Shown: positions 47,601 to 59,176, numbered from the stretch's first letter. The stretch: 64,000 bases of DNA from Neckera pumila (GCA_963969595.1 OZ018408.1:10227823-10291822), one strand, 5' to 3'. Numbers and translations are program-made. The notes: a model not told the origin generated them from the sequence alone.

Positions 47601-49950
47601 ATTTTCCATTTGTTTAAAAAAAACGAAAAAACGAGATGTACACTGATTCTAGTTTTCAGAATCCTGGGCATATGAATGTAACATATTTGGTGCTTTGCAT
47701 AATAACGTTACTAATGCATATGAGAATTTCAATCTCTTCACTGAAGAATGAGTCAACTAAAATAAGCTATTAGGATTACAGACTCTGAGGGAAGAGCAAA
47801 CAGAGAAATATCTAATTTGAACTAGGAACGTGATTGTTTTAGGATGCCCATCAGTAATTGAATCTACTCATTTCTTAGATTTCATCTCTAGGGTTTCAGG
47901 TTCAGAGTGGGAAACTAAAAAACTCATCTGAGCATCTCAACAGTTTGAACTTCGAACATTTTAGCACTTGAATTTCTCATTCTGGCACATCGGAATTTGC
48001 CAAAATATCGAACATGCCGGCCGATAGAGTATGGATCATCATACCCAATTTGAAGTCTCTCTGTTTGCAATATATGAGATAAAGACCTAGCCACTCATGT
48101 GAAGAAATTGACCAGCAGTCCAGTTGCTGCTAAAGCGAATTCGATGGATTTCAAAATAAATTCGATGGATTTCAAGATTGAATTCTCAACGTCAATCGAA
48201 TTCCTCAATCTGGCAATCTAGTCTTCAAAGTTCAAACAGAAATCAGTCAACCTTTCAAACTATTCAAACTGGAGAATCAAACCAAAAACATACTACAACC
48301 CTACAAACTAATGCCATTATCGCCTTGTTTCCATAAATTCAATTTCCCATGGATTGGTTGCTATCCAGGACTGAGTTTGTATGGCCTTGGCATGAGAGAG
48401 GACTGCAAACTCTCACCTTTGATAGTATGAAGATCTTCAATTATGCTTAGATCTAGGGTCAGTATGCACTTCACTGATGCTAGTTTACAACTGGGGATTT
48501 CAAAGCACAATAAATGTGACATTCAATTGCTCAAAACCTGAGATATACAGTACATTCAAGTGCCTTGGAAGAGCTTGAAAACTAGCACTGTCAAGTGCTC
48601 AGATGAATTTTATTTATTCGAAGTGGCCAACTGAAATTCTTGATCTGTAAGATCTAGGAAAGACATACTTATGAGGGCGACTCAAAAGTGCTCCGGTTCC
48701 TCAAACCTCAGCTTTCTCTTGTAATATAATGTGTGCCAATTTCTTGTTCAGGCATTGTAACGAATATGAATGGGGTTACCAACACCAGGAAGCCCATGAG
48801 AATCTCTGCAACCATCATAGCTTGGTGCTCTAAGACATCCGTTTTGTTAGTGCTTTATCATACATTCATGTGCCGACCAGATTTCTTGGATTCTTCTTTT
48901 TGTGTGGTCCCTGAAAACCTCGATGTGCCAAATCCCCAACGTTTTGAAAGTTTTTGCTTTTCTAGAAACCATTCACAAGGATCCCATATGATCTCCTTGA
49001 ATGTCCTAAACAGACAGCAATAGCTAGACACTTTCCAGCTCTCAGAAACAGGGCAGATTGTCAATTTTGTTTAATTGGTGCGATTTCAGTGCCAAAAATC
49101 TGACACACATCTACATAGATTTAGGTTTCAGTCCGCGTGTCCTCAATGTGCCCAAGTCGTGGAATACCGCCAATTTAACAAAATTATCGATGCACAGACA
49201 GAGGGATTCAGTCATTCCTCAGCCACTTTAAACCCTCAAAGCTTGTTCTTGCAATTTGCAATAATTCCGTATCTGGACCTTCCAAAATCAATTCTGTTCC
49301 AACTCCTTGGAAACAGATTATTTTTTTTTGGATTCCACAAAGGAGAATTGGCTCCACATGCGTTGCAAAATGTGGAATTTTTCTGCTGTCGCTACTCACA
49401 ATTCTGGTAAGATTTTAATTTTCGGTTGGTAGGGCATCTTCCATTTTCTGAGGGTGCTTCTACTAGCCCTGAAGATAGAAAGAATCTCATGAGATATGAA
49501 ATCGCTGTTAAGGTTCTTTGCTGACCTATGTTATCCTGGGTAGAGCTACCGGGGTACCACTACAAACAAGCTGACTCGCTGGGAGCATAATATTATTAAA
49601 AAAAAGACAAGCTCGTGTTATTGAGCTTCTCTGATAGAGAAAGGACAAAAATCATGTCCATGATATGACATTGTACGGGCATCCCCACGCCTGACTCGCC
49701 AAGGAGGGGCGCCAAGTGCAGTTTTGGTGAGTTGATTTGAAGAGTGGAGTTTTACCACTCCTCCTCTGCCCCACGGCTGACGCGCCAGACAGCAGTGCCA
49801 AGTATATAATGAGTGCCAAATATGTAATGCAAAAGATTTTGATGATTTTAAGATCAAACTCAAAAAATTTCTACTTAATTTTGTTCATTGAGAACTAGAT
49901 CTCATTGTCTCAAAGGCATTTCCAACTTAGTTTGTGTTATTGAACTAATA
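44631..49950. other. Intergenic, no gene supported
   Basis: About 5.3 kb without a recognisable product. The longest frames (48733-49023 and 49075-49410 plus; 46310-46597 minus) carry no motif. Around 49675-49800 there is a G+C-rich block with GGGCATCCCCACGCCTGAC and GGGGCGCCAAGTGCAG. It resembles the inverse of 51840-51872 and may be an end of a TAA-type MITE. Confidence 0.4.
47581..47632 (+). mobile_element. Possible 52-bp LINE 3'-end insertion
   Basis: AATCAATGGGAATTTTCCAT followed by TTGTTTAAA and an A-rich tail resembles the LINE 3' terminus. The flanks GAGATCTA (47573-47580) and GAGATGTA (47633-47640) could be a short duplication with one mismatch. Confidence 0.4.
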
Positions 49951-51488
49951 GAGAAGCTCACTATATATATATGGGGTGGTAGGAGGTAGAACAAACAATG
50001 TGGGATAAGTAAATTAGATGTAGTAGGAGCTCCACCACTCATAGTTTTTTTAAATTATAGGAATTGTGTTAAAAGTAGGATTTCAGACCTCATTTAGGCA
50101 TAGTAGATTAACTTTTTCCAAAAGACTTTGAACTAAGAAAAGTTGGGTAATCAAGTTAACCCCTAAAGGACCAACATACAATTTTTGGCCGTATAGAAAT
50201 TTTGGGCAGGTACGTGTGACTAGAGATATCCATATTTGAGGCTGAAATTTTAATAGAAGGTAGGGGCAAGGAATATCTTCATGTGTACCAAGTTTCATGA
50301 CATTTCAAAATACGAGTCAAAAGTTGTGACATGATATGTTACTTTTTTTCGTAACTGGGCAGTTTGGGCAGATAAAAAAAAATCATTTTTTCCGGATTTT
50401 TTTTTTTGAAATTGGTTCTCTACATTTATATATACTTAAAAAGCTTTGAGTCATTCCATTTCAATCAATGAGTCAAAAGTTATAAGGGTTTTTGGTTTGC
50501 GGGCAGTTATGGATTCTCTACTCTAAAAAAAACTTTAAAGTCATTTATTTAACTCAATTTTCAATATTTTTGGAAAAAAATAAAATCCTAAGATGTAGAT
50601 TGATTATTACAACATTACAACCGTTGGGATCGGCATTTTTAAATTCCATGATTAAATTTTTAACAATTTAGTATTTTGAGTCATTTTCTACTTTTTTCTA
50701 CTTACTATTTTTTTCCTATATGTTGTACAATTTCAAATGATGTGAAATTTTTCATGCATATAGACAACTTGTTTAGGAAACTGAATTCAAAGAAGCACCA
50801 CCTTTATCGGCATTTTTTCATTGAAAAGTGAGCTTGCAAAGTGCAGCTGCCCGGTTTTTCGCAGGATTGAAAAAATGGTTTTCAAGACTTTGAATGCTTA
50901 TATCTTATGATCCACACGGTGGAATTTTCTGAAATTTTTACCACATTTTTTCAAAATATCATACTACAAGATCCTACGATTACATGTGTCAAAAATTATT
51001 TTTTGCCATAAATTTGGTAGTTGTATTAGAAATGGCAGTTTTGGAGCGTTTTTGGTGATTACATAGTCATGAAACTTTAGGGGTTAAATTTCACTTCCGA
51101 AAATCCGTTTGAGATTTTGAGTCTCCAATCAAAAGTTATGCACAAATTTCAGAGTGGCGTTAGAAGGGAATTTTTATTGACATTTTCAAACATTCTCTCC
51201 ACATTCCAACCCCACTCTGAAATTTATCCATAACTTTTGGTTGGAGATTCAAAATCTCAAATGGATTTTTGTAGATAAAGTTTAACTTGATTCTCCAAGT
51301 TTTCTTAGTTCAAATGTTTTTGGAAAAAATTATTCTACTATGCCTAAATGAGGTCTGAAATCCTACTTTTAACACAATTCATAATATTGAAAAAACTATG
51401 AGTGAAGCTCCTACATCTAATTTACTTATCCCACATTGTTTGTTCTACCTCCTACCACCCCATGTGTATATAGTGAGCTACTCTTCTC
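49951..51488. repeat. Foldback repeat, copy interrupted by a TTAA element
   Basis: The outer arms GAGAAGCTCACTATATATAT and the complement of 51465-51488 match. The block GGGGTGGTAGGAGGTAGAAC and AATGTGGGATAAGTAAATTA is inverted at about 51409-51462. Without the insertion at 50160-51083 the repeat is about 606 bp and aligns with 28600-29105. Confidence 0.8.
50160..51083. mobile_element. TTAA-flanked element, subfamily A, 924 bp, with paralogous empty site
   Basis: TTAA (50156-50159) then CCCCTAAAGGACCAACATAC. The right end is AGTCATGAAACTTTAGGGG then TTAA (51084-51087). The flanks GTTGGGTAATCAAG and ATTTCACTTCCG correspond to 28751-28778 (GTTGGAAAATTAGG, one TTAA, ATTTCATTATCA), which lacks the element. 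This fixes both the termini and the 4-bp TTAA duplication. Confidence 0.9.
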
Positions 51489-51655
51489 ACTTCGAACTCA
51501 ACAAAAGTTGAAAATACTTGCATTCCAATTTGATAGATACCAGTAAAGGGATCTTTCTTGTAGTCAAAAGTATTTTTTTCTTTTGTTTTTCATACAAATG
51601 AAGGGAATTTCATGGCAGGTAAAATCTTTTAATTACCTTTGAATGGCAGTTGGGG

Positions 51656-51872
51656 GTGTTAGTACCTCGAAGTCAGGGTAGAAATTGGAGTCAAACCCCA
51701 TAGCGAGGTGCGCCAGGGCTTCTCCATTTGCCCGTCCGCTCTTGAAAACTTGAAGTGGCCGGGCATTTTTGGCGAGTCTGCGTGCCTGCGGTGGAGGAAA
51801 ATACTTGGCCTGACTCGCCAGTTCACAGGATCAGCTTCACTTGGCGCCCTGCGGTGGTGATGCTCTAATAAC
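51656..51872. mobile_element. Probable TAA-type MITE, about 217 bp
   Basis: The right end CCTGCGGTGGTGATGCTC followed by TAA matches the right end of 62519-62884 (GCCGGGTGGTGATGCTC then TAA). The left end (GTTAGTACCTC) is eroded, so the left limit is tentative. The interior is G+C-rich. The minus-strand frame of 72 codons within it is not considered a gene. Confidence 0.45.
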
Positions 51873-52089
51873 ACCAAATCGTGTCAGTGCCAATCAAACT
51901 AACAGGTTTTGAATTTGAACATGCACTACCAGGCTCACATTCTCTGATAGACCATGTGTCTACATATCATCATTGAGGCTGGGGATCCGGGATCCAAGTA
52001 CTTTGGAATCATTATCACCATTATGAGTGAATAGGTATAAAAAGAGAAACATAAGATTGGTTCAGAACAAACAAAATCTTTGTACTGTA

Positions 52090-52370
52090 AGGTAACTGCA
52101 CCTTAAATCGCATAGTTAAGCAATTCAGCCTAATTCAGCATGGGTTTCACTAATATATTGAATTTTTTTTTGTGGGGTCCCATTGGTTGTCAAAAGGGGA
52201 TTCTAGATTCTCTTAGAATGTATTTTTTGGACACCGTGTGAATAAACTACAAATTTCCAAAGGGTTGAGAATAGGTGTATTCAAAAGCAATCATAGAGTC
52301 ATGAATCATGAATAGTGGGAGTACATTTTAGGCAAGAATATCTGTTGTGTAATTTTAGGTGTAGTTACCT
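52090..52370. mobile_element. TA-flanked MITE, 281 bp, AGGT-type ends
   Basis: AGGTAACTGCACCTTAAAT at the left and AGGTAACTACACCTAAAAT complemented at the right, with TA directly outside (52088-52089 and 52371-52372). This is the best-preserved member of the group that includes 20385-20625 and 40026-40313. It is too short to code for a transposase. Confidence 0.8.
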
Positions 52371-52372
52371 TA

Positions 52373-55300
52373 ATACGGAGTAACTTATACCATTTGGTCT
52401 TGCATTGCTTGATAAGAGTGTCACAACAGACCCATTCCCTCATTCTCTGAAACGAGAGAATATTTAAACCTTTCTCATATTTCAAGGAATGCAGGAATGC
52501 TCTACTGTGACTTCTCTATTGTATCTGGAGTCTTGCAATTCGAAAAGGAATGAAGAGCTCTGAGTTTGATCAGACACCCGTAAATTTGGGAGAGAGGTAT
52601 CACAAAGAAGAGAATTGAAAGTAAGGTTCTTAACACAGTAATTTAGGTGCAGCATGTTTAATCGAAGTGCACAACAGGGTTACAACAGGGTTTAGAGTTT
52701 AGAGTGTACCATGGTGGAGATTCAAGGGGATTCAACTTAGAGAATACTGTTTGTGTTACTTTGAAGTTAGTTTTATCATTCCAACAAGTGCACAGTGTGA
52801 TTTGGGGGAGCTGTGGAGCGATTTTTCTTCACGTACAGGAGCCAAATGCTCTTTAAATCAAATGTTTATGAATCTCTTATCCAATTTCATTTGTGGGAGG
52901 TTCTAGACCACTGGAAGTCGCAGAAGAAAACCCATTTCCATTCCAAGATGAGTTGCAACTCTGTACCTTCAACCAAAATTCACCTTCATTAAGAAAGCGG
53001 CAGTCTACCAGTACCTGGAGAAGATGAGACAAAACAAATCCGCAATTGCTTATCATATTCCTGGAGTAACAAGCATGATAATGCAAATACTCTTGGCTAC
53101 GGGTGTGTCTCAGTACCAGTGATCCCCAGAACTAGTTTATGGAATTTAGTGCAATATGCTACCTTCAAGACAAATAGGCATCAACTTTACCCACCTTAAA
53201 AATGAGTAGTATAAAAGAAAAAATAGAAAAAGAAAGGATTTTACAAGTTGTGAAGGATTATTGGAAGTACTATAACACAAAACTAACTAAATAGATGCTA
53301 ATTTCAATGTGGAGGAAGTTGCAATTGACTATCAAATTCTATTGTTTGTTGCAATTTTGGCTAAAATGTCTCCATTAAAGGCCCTTTTTTACAAGGTACT
53401 AGTAATGCAAGGATTTTTTTGGTAGAAACTTAGCTAATTTTAGCCAATTTTATGAATCGCTGCTCAGTACCTCGATTAGTAAATTTCTCTTCTTTTGACC
53501 CTTCAAAGGTCACACGAAGACCCTGGGGATGATTTTTCAGTGTAGTTTGAAAACCTGTGTCCTCTAAGGGTTAAGCAAAGGGCTGTTGCCTCTCTCGTTT
53601 CAAAATTAAAACTAAAAAAGTGATGAATAGAAATTAAAGGCATTCAATAGACGAACACAACCGAAACATAAAGATTGTGCTTCTATTACTTTTATTGCAC
53701 AAAGCAATTTAACTTGTAAGTTCAGAGCTCGACTCCCTACAAAGTGGTTTCTCTCTCTTGAACCGACACTGCACCTGTAATGACTAACTATGGCAAACGA
53801 GGAATATATCTGCGGGATGAAATCCTAGCAAAGCATGCGAACTTCACGAATATAAGAATGCGAATGGATAGAAAACTTCCCACTCCATTACTCCCATCTC
53901 AGAACTTGGCTGGGGTATCCATTTCCTTCTTAAACGCAAGTAGACACAGTTCCTGTGAGATTGATACAACGATTGCAAGCGAACAAAACATACATTGAGC
54001 AGACAAGAGATCTAGCCTTCAAGAGCCACTTTTGCCGAGTACAGCAGTTCCTAAACTTTTAGTTGGTCTAAAGATGTAAAGAACTGATATTGCCTCGGAG
54101 ATCGCCTCTACTTGTTGCCGAGGCCTTCTCATATGTACAACTTCGTTTAACTTTTCAACATATGCCGACTGTACAGCTTTCTCTGTATGAATCTATCTGA
54201 AACCATACAGGGACTCCCTAAATCCCTCTTGTACTGATTTACAGCTTTTCAAGGTGAGGCCGCATCTCGAGTCGGAACCACCACCTCCAGGAATTGAATG
54301 GGTTTGGGTCTTCATCACTCCCTGTGCACTCACTCTCCTTGCAGCGTTTTACTCAAGGTTGACGTAGGCCCATTTCGACTATTATCAGGTTCAAAGGACG
54401 TTGAGCGTAGGAGAGTGCCATGCCCTGATTAAGCATGTGCTTGTGCATGTTCTTGAAGCAATGAATTGTCGGTATCCCGCCCTTGAATGCATCAAATGGT
54501 ACATGGTTGAAATGCTGTGTCAACCGAGTGTTTCAAAACACTAATGCAATTCTCGTTGGTGTCCCATGCAAGAGCAGAATTCCCTGTGCAGCAGTCATGT
54601 GCTTGATGACCCCCACTATCTTTCAGACTAGTTCCAGGTCAAAATCTTGTAATCCAATCTGCAGGGTATAAGTACTTAATGGGCTGACGCTGAATGATGC
54701 CTCGAGTGCATGGACCTCCTTGTGTGTAAACTCTGCCGATGTGCTGGACCTGCACCTGTCCCCGACATCATCCTGATGGGGTACTGATTTATGCGTTGAA
54801 TCTCTCTAATGGGCCTGGGCTGTACACTCTCCCTGGGGGGAGATCTGTGCTCGGCGCTCTCCTTCTGCAACATCCAGAAAACTTCCTTAAAACAAAGCAA
54901 CGACAAAGTAGATACGAAAAAGTCTCTGGAACAAATGCACTCGGCTACGACACACTGAAGGTGGAGGTGGTTTAAGCTAGCGACTTACATACATACAGGG
55001 ACTAGGTGTGTGCACCCCAAGGCATGGCACAACAGACTAAGGCCCCGCTCTGATCAATGGTTGTGAAAGGCTCGACAGCGGATGCCCAAGGCATCTCATG
55101 ACCCGAATCTCTCCTCTTGAACGAGTTCTTCTTTCTCGTCGCCTACGCATCCATACATTCAATGGATCACTCTTAGCAACCTATCACTTTAGTACTACAT
55201 ACGAAGAAAGATCACGCCCTCGCGACTAGTTCACAAACCCTAGACAACCGAGATTTCATGCTTTTGAAATAACCAATGTGATTGATAGTATTTGATAATG

Positions 55301-55540
55301 ACAGAGTTCAGAAGGGGGCCAAACTCTACAGTATTACAATCAGGAAAGAAAACTGCATGTGTTGGTCCGAAAAGAACGAAAATCGAATGAAAGAAAGCCT
55401 TCGTACGACCTACCCAATAAAACTGCTAATAACATGGCGTCCGACTGGGTTTTTTGGCAGTTTCGTACTCCTTTCTACTTCGGGTTCCCAAGAACATGCA
55501 ATTACGCAAAATTCTTGAATGGGAAGGCACGGGGGTCGTT
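52373..55540. other. Intergenic, downstream of the kinase gene; no gene supported
   Basis: The sequence from about 54240 to 55000 is less AT-rich, with several short frames on both strands (54483-54671 plus, 54676-54906 minus). All are interrupted, and I could not connect them into exons or a family. It could hold the kinase 3' untranslated region near 55540 and an eroded gene piece. Confidence 0.4.
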
Positions 55541-58500
55541 CTACAGTATCACTGTAACAAGAATATATTCGTGTTCCAGTGGCCCATAGTCCATGGGCAA
55601 GCTTGCATTTAAGATGTTGTCCGGTGAAAGGAGCCTTGATTGATTCATAGAAAGCACAGGATCCCCTGCTTTGAACTAAGTTCAAGAACGTTATGTACCA
55701 TCCCATATTTATGAAGCAACGTGGGAGGCATGGAATAGAACAAAGGAGGGAGGAGGAGCGAGAAGCCATACCGAGTTTTCAGGGACTGATTCCTTGTCCC
55801 CCTTGTACTCAATCAGCACAACCCCATCCCGCTTGAGAGCCAGATAGTAAACGCAGAAGGGCCCTTGGTGGCGACGAGGATCCGTTGTAGGAAGCGCATG
55901 GCGGTTGAGTACCGATGGAACTCGCAGCCCGACGTGCCACTCCGCCGTCAATCGGATCTCGTCGTCTCCAATCGTAAACTCGCGGCTGCTCTTGGCATTG
56001 TACCACCACAAACCCTTCTTCCACAGAAACAAGCCGTTCAGCGTCGCCTCCACTTTGTTCATGCCCAAGTTCTTGGGCGTCGGCCAGATTTTGCACCGGA
56101 GAGCAATTTTCAGGTTGTTCGCCACAGTGCACTTGACCAGAATTTCACCCTCGCGGATCTCGTACGAGGGGATCCTACACAAGATACAACGTGATTTAGG
56201 CCTTCACCAAATGGGTACGTTCACATTCTGTAACCACGGTTTCAAATTGAGAGATTCGTCTTTTCGTTGATTGTGAAAATAAAGAATTCAGATACTCAGG
56301 GTGAAATTGTATGGGTCGTCAGAATCAGTGACAGAAAGTGCAACTGATGGTCGAAAATATTGGACGAGAGAAAGTTTATAGATGACCCGACTCAAAACTG
56401 GAAAAGAGATGAAACCTTAATTGGGCTTCTAGGGGTTAATAAGGTTCAGAAAGACTACCCGCTGATGGCCCGGGTGAATGCCGGAGGGTGAAGAAGAAGT
56501 GGAGGTGCAGGTTGCGGATGAAGCAAACGATCTGTGAAGGAACTGAAATTAGAGACCTGGCTCTCAGTGAAATCCAACGTCGTCTGCAACGAAAGAAACA
56601 CACAAATAATTAATGGGATTTCTGAGGAACTACTTGCATCAGTGGAGGTTCTCATCGGTGGGCAGTAACCAATTTCCGTGTGGTTTACTCATATTCTAAC
56701 ACTGGAAGCTGTCACCAGTTTTCAACGTTACAAACTCATCCTTCAAACTTTACGTGGGAGGTGTAAGATGCAAGAGTGCGACACTCCCATGAGTGTAAGA
56801 GTGCAAGCCTTGTGTTCCATAGGACAAGGCGAATTAAGCCCACGGTGCTTTCAAGCAAGAATTCGGGGTTCATAATTGCGCTAGCCTCAGAATAAAATGA
56901 AAGGAGAGAGCGTTTCGCAGAGTTGAAGTTCAGCACTCTGACACCGGTTGTGTGATTCCAGAGTTTCTGATCTCCATGTTTCCTACAGTGAAGACTCAAA
57001 TTTCCTCGGTGTCAAAATTGAGAGAAAATCCCTTGAAAGCACCTACCACTTCTGCCCCTCGCATACATTGGTCCGAGCACACATTTTGCCTCCTAAACTA
57101 CCGAAGCCGCTACACTCGAACCCTTCTCTTCATTATGACCTCCTAGAATTCCTAAACTGTCGTAGTGCAAGAATTTTGCAAAAGAAACCCAAAAACAATT
57201 TGCAATCAACACACCAAAAGAAAGAGACAGCGAGAGAGAAGGATCGAAGGCAATGCGCAGTCTTTACCTCGAGGCTGCTCGTTCCCGAGCTCGAATACTC
57301 CTTGCAATTGGCATTATGCAACCTTACCACCACTTCTTTCATGTTGGGCCGATTCTCCTGTCGATCCTCCACGCACATCTGCGCCACTTTCACCACATCG
57401 TACAACTGATCGTCTGCAAATTCATGTCGATTGATGGGCAAATCCACCATCCTCTGCACCAAATGCCGCATCACCGTTTCCTCCCGAAAGTAGTCCTTGC
57501 ACCAAGTCACCAAGCTCACCCCTTGCTGAATGGCTCGCCTTCCAGTGATAAGCTCCAGCAGCACCACGCCATAGCTATAAACATCATTCTTATCACACGG
57601 CACGCCATTGATGAGATACCCAGGGTCGACATAGCCGTGCGTACCGCGCACTCGCGTTGAAACAGTGGGTTGGTGTCCCGAGGGCAAGGGTTTGCTCAAT
57701 CCAAAATCCGCAATCTTCGCTTGCATCTCCTCATCAAACAGAATGTTGCCCGATTTCACATCCCGGTGCACCAGCGACGGCTCTGCGTGGCTGTGCAAAT
57801 ACTCGAGTCCTTGGGCGACTTCCGCCGCGCACCGCATGCGCGCTTTCCAGTCCATCACGGGGGCGTTCTCGAGATTACGCGCGTGGAGAAGCTGATCCAG
57901 AGTGCCGCGGGCCATGAATTCGTAAACGAGAAAGAGGTCGTCGTCTTCGACGCAAAACCCCAGAAGAGCCACGAGGTTGCGGTGGTGGAGGCGAGAAATT
58001 GTGTTAAGCTCCACCCAAAACTCCTTCTCGATGATTTCTTGCGGCCGATTCTCGATGTTGTGGAGGAGCACATTGCTGCCATTTTGGAGGCGCTTCACCG
58101 CGAGTTTGCGAGGGATGGGCTCTTCGGGAAGCGAATTCGCGGAGTAAACGATGCCTTGGCCGCCGCGGCCGAGCTCGTGGCGAAATTTGTCCGTCATGGC
58201 GATAATCTCCGTGAGAGTGTACTCTTTCACAGCGCCTACTGTTGAGGAGCGGTACAATCGCGGGCTGCTGTTGGTAATCGTCGTGGACGTCGTGGTAGGC
58301 GTTGGTGTCGAAATCTCGGTTGCAACAATCTCCATCGACGACGGAGACGAAACTTTCGTTTCCTCCGGTTTCTGATAATTTTTCCACCACAAGCCGGTGG
58401 TGACGCCCACGATGAAGATACACAAGAGGGAGAACAAGCTGCTCACGGCGGATTCCATGGAAAGAGAGACCTGCGGAGAGTTGCGTGGTAGGGAATTGGG

Positions 58501-58791
58501 GGAGTCGATCCGAATGTCGGCACTACTGACACCAGCTTCTGCATACGCCATAGCCATCAAGCTCGCTAGCATCCATGTGTTGCGCTCCGCCCATCGCCAT
58601 GTTCGCGAGGCCTCGCTTAGTAACACTTTCATTCCTGGCGGCAATTGCGTCTCTAATTCACTAAAGCTAACGATCAAGCTCCGCTGCTGCATCTCTCGGA
58701 GAGAGCAAGGCTTCAACGAGCCAGAGGAGTCCTCCCCTGTTTCCAGTTCTCGAAAGTCCTTCTGTAGCACACAAGCCCCAGTAGACTTCAC
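55541..58791 (-). CDS. Receptor-like Ser/Thr protein kinase with an added C-terminal domain, four exons
   Basis: Exons run 58791-57268, 56583-56459, 56174-55772 and 55675-55541. All introns are GT-AG and the phases agree (0, 2, 0), giving up to 728 residues. A membrane segment lies at about residues 114-135, then a Thr/Ser-rich linker. The kinase domain covers about 195-492 with GRGGQG (208-213), AVK lysine 233, HRDVKSGN (342-349), DFG (362-364), DVYSYGVVLLE and invariant Arg 481. This is the plant RLK/Pelle type, predicted to phosphorylate proteins on the cytoplasmic side of a membrane. The usual APE-equivalent DPEY reads DPGY, an atypical loss of glutamate. The first codon of the frame is GTG. 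In-frame ATGs are at 58692, 58632 and 58572, and an AG after a pyrimidine-rich run near 58790 would also allow an upstream exon. The ectodomain as seen is very short. Exons 2-4 add about 220 residues (next entry). Kinase identity is certain; start and exact exon 4 are less so. Confidence 0.85.
55772..56174 (-). other. Exon 3 of the kinase gene: C-terminal domain, possibly DUF868-like
   Basis: Residues about 551-684 of the model. The exon is open throughout, bounded by TTGTGTAG at the acceptor side and CTCG/GTATGG at the donor side. The translation alternates short hydrophobic strands: EGEILVKCTVANN, then NKVEATLNGLFLWKKG, then FTIGDDEIRLTAEWH, then GPFCVYYLALKRDGVVLIEY. The order (a W/K-rich FW-K-G strand, an I-x-W strand, then YVAL followed by a hydrophobic VVLL-type strand and GD) recalls the plant DUF868 family. 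That resemblance is from memory of the family pattern, not from a search. I know of no described RLK with such a tail. Confidence 0.35.
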
Positions 58792-58876
58792 AAAAGAAAA
58801 GGAATGAATTTCACCGCCACCTTAATTCTGCTTCTTTCCCCTGCTTGACTGTACTGAAATTCCCTACAATCAAATC

Positions 58877-59176
58877 AGTCTATAGATGCAAGCTACAATT
58901 GCTTATCCCGCATGCTCGAATCAATCTGTGCACGCTTCAGTGGCTTATTTCGAATGCTCACATCAGACCATGCACGCTTCAATTGCTGGTCTTGACTGTT
59001 CAAATCAATCTATGCACGCTTCAATTGCTTCTCACGAATGCTCAAATCAGTCTATGCAAGCTTCACTTGCTTGTCTCGAATGCTCGTATCAGTCTACACA
59101 AGCTTCCATTTGCTGGTCTCGAATGCTCGATCATATCAGTCTATGCAAGCTTCCAATTGCTTGTCTCGAATGTTGA
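58877..59176. repeat. 42-bp minisatellite, about seven units, upstream of the kinase gene
   Basis: Unit boundaries are at 58919, 58961, 59003, 59045, 59087 and 59134, with a diverged first unit before. The pattern is AATCARTCTATGCACGCTTC, then AATTGCTTGTC and CGAATGCTC. Four units are exactly 42 bp and two are a little longer. Because 42 is a multiple of three, a plus-strand frame stays open as 14-residue repeats, but there is no evidence that it is translated. It sits 90-400 bp from the start of the kinase frame, in its likely promoter or 5' leader. Confidence 0.85.

Noticed and set aside
52150..52190. Run of T followed by GGGGTCCCATTGGTTG, resembling the LINE 3' end
   Set aside because: The segment lies inside the TA-flanked MITE at 52090-52370 and has a counterpart in the MITE at 40026-40313, so the similarity is coincidental.
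53563..53575. CTCTAAGGGTTAA, another isolated TTAA-family-like end
   Set aside because: No matching left end or shared interior was found upstream.
54240..55000. Possible second gene downstream of the kinase
   Set aside because: All frames on both strands are interrupted by stops and no protein motif could be identified; kept only as a G+C-richer intergenic block.
56425..56437. CTAGGGGTTAA in kinase intron 2, like a TTAA-family end
   Set aside because: No element interior or second end is present on either side; a single 9-base match is expected by chance.
57657..58807. Plus-strand open frames opposite the kinase exon (57670-58245, 58397-58807)
   Set aside because: They are antisense shadows of the G+C-rich kinase coding exon.
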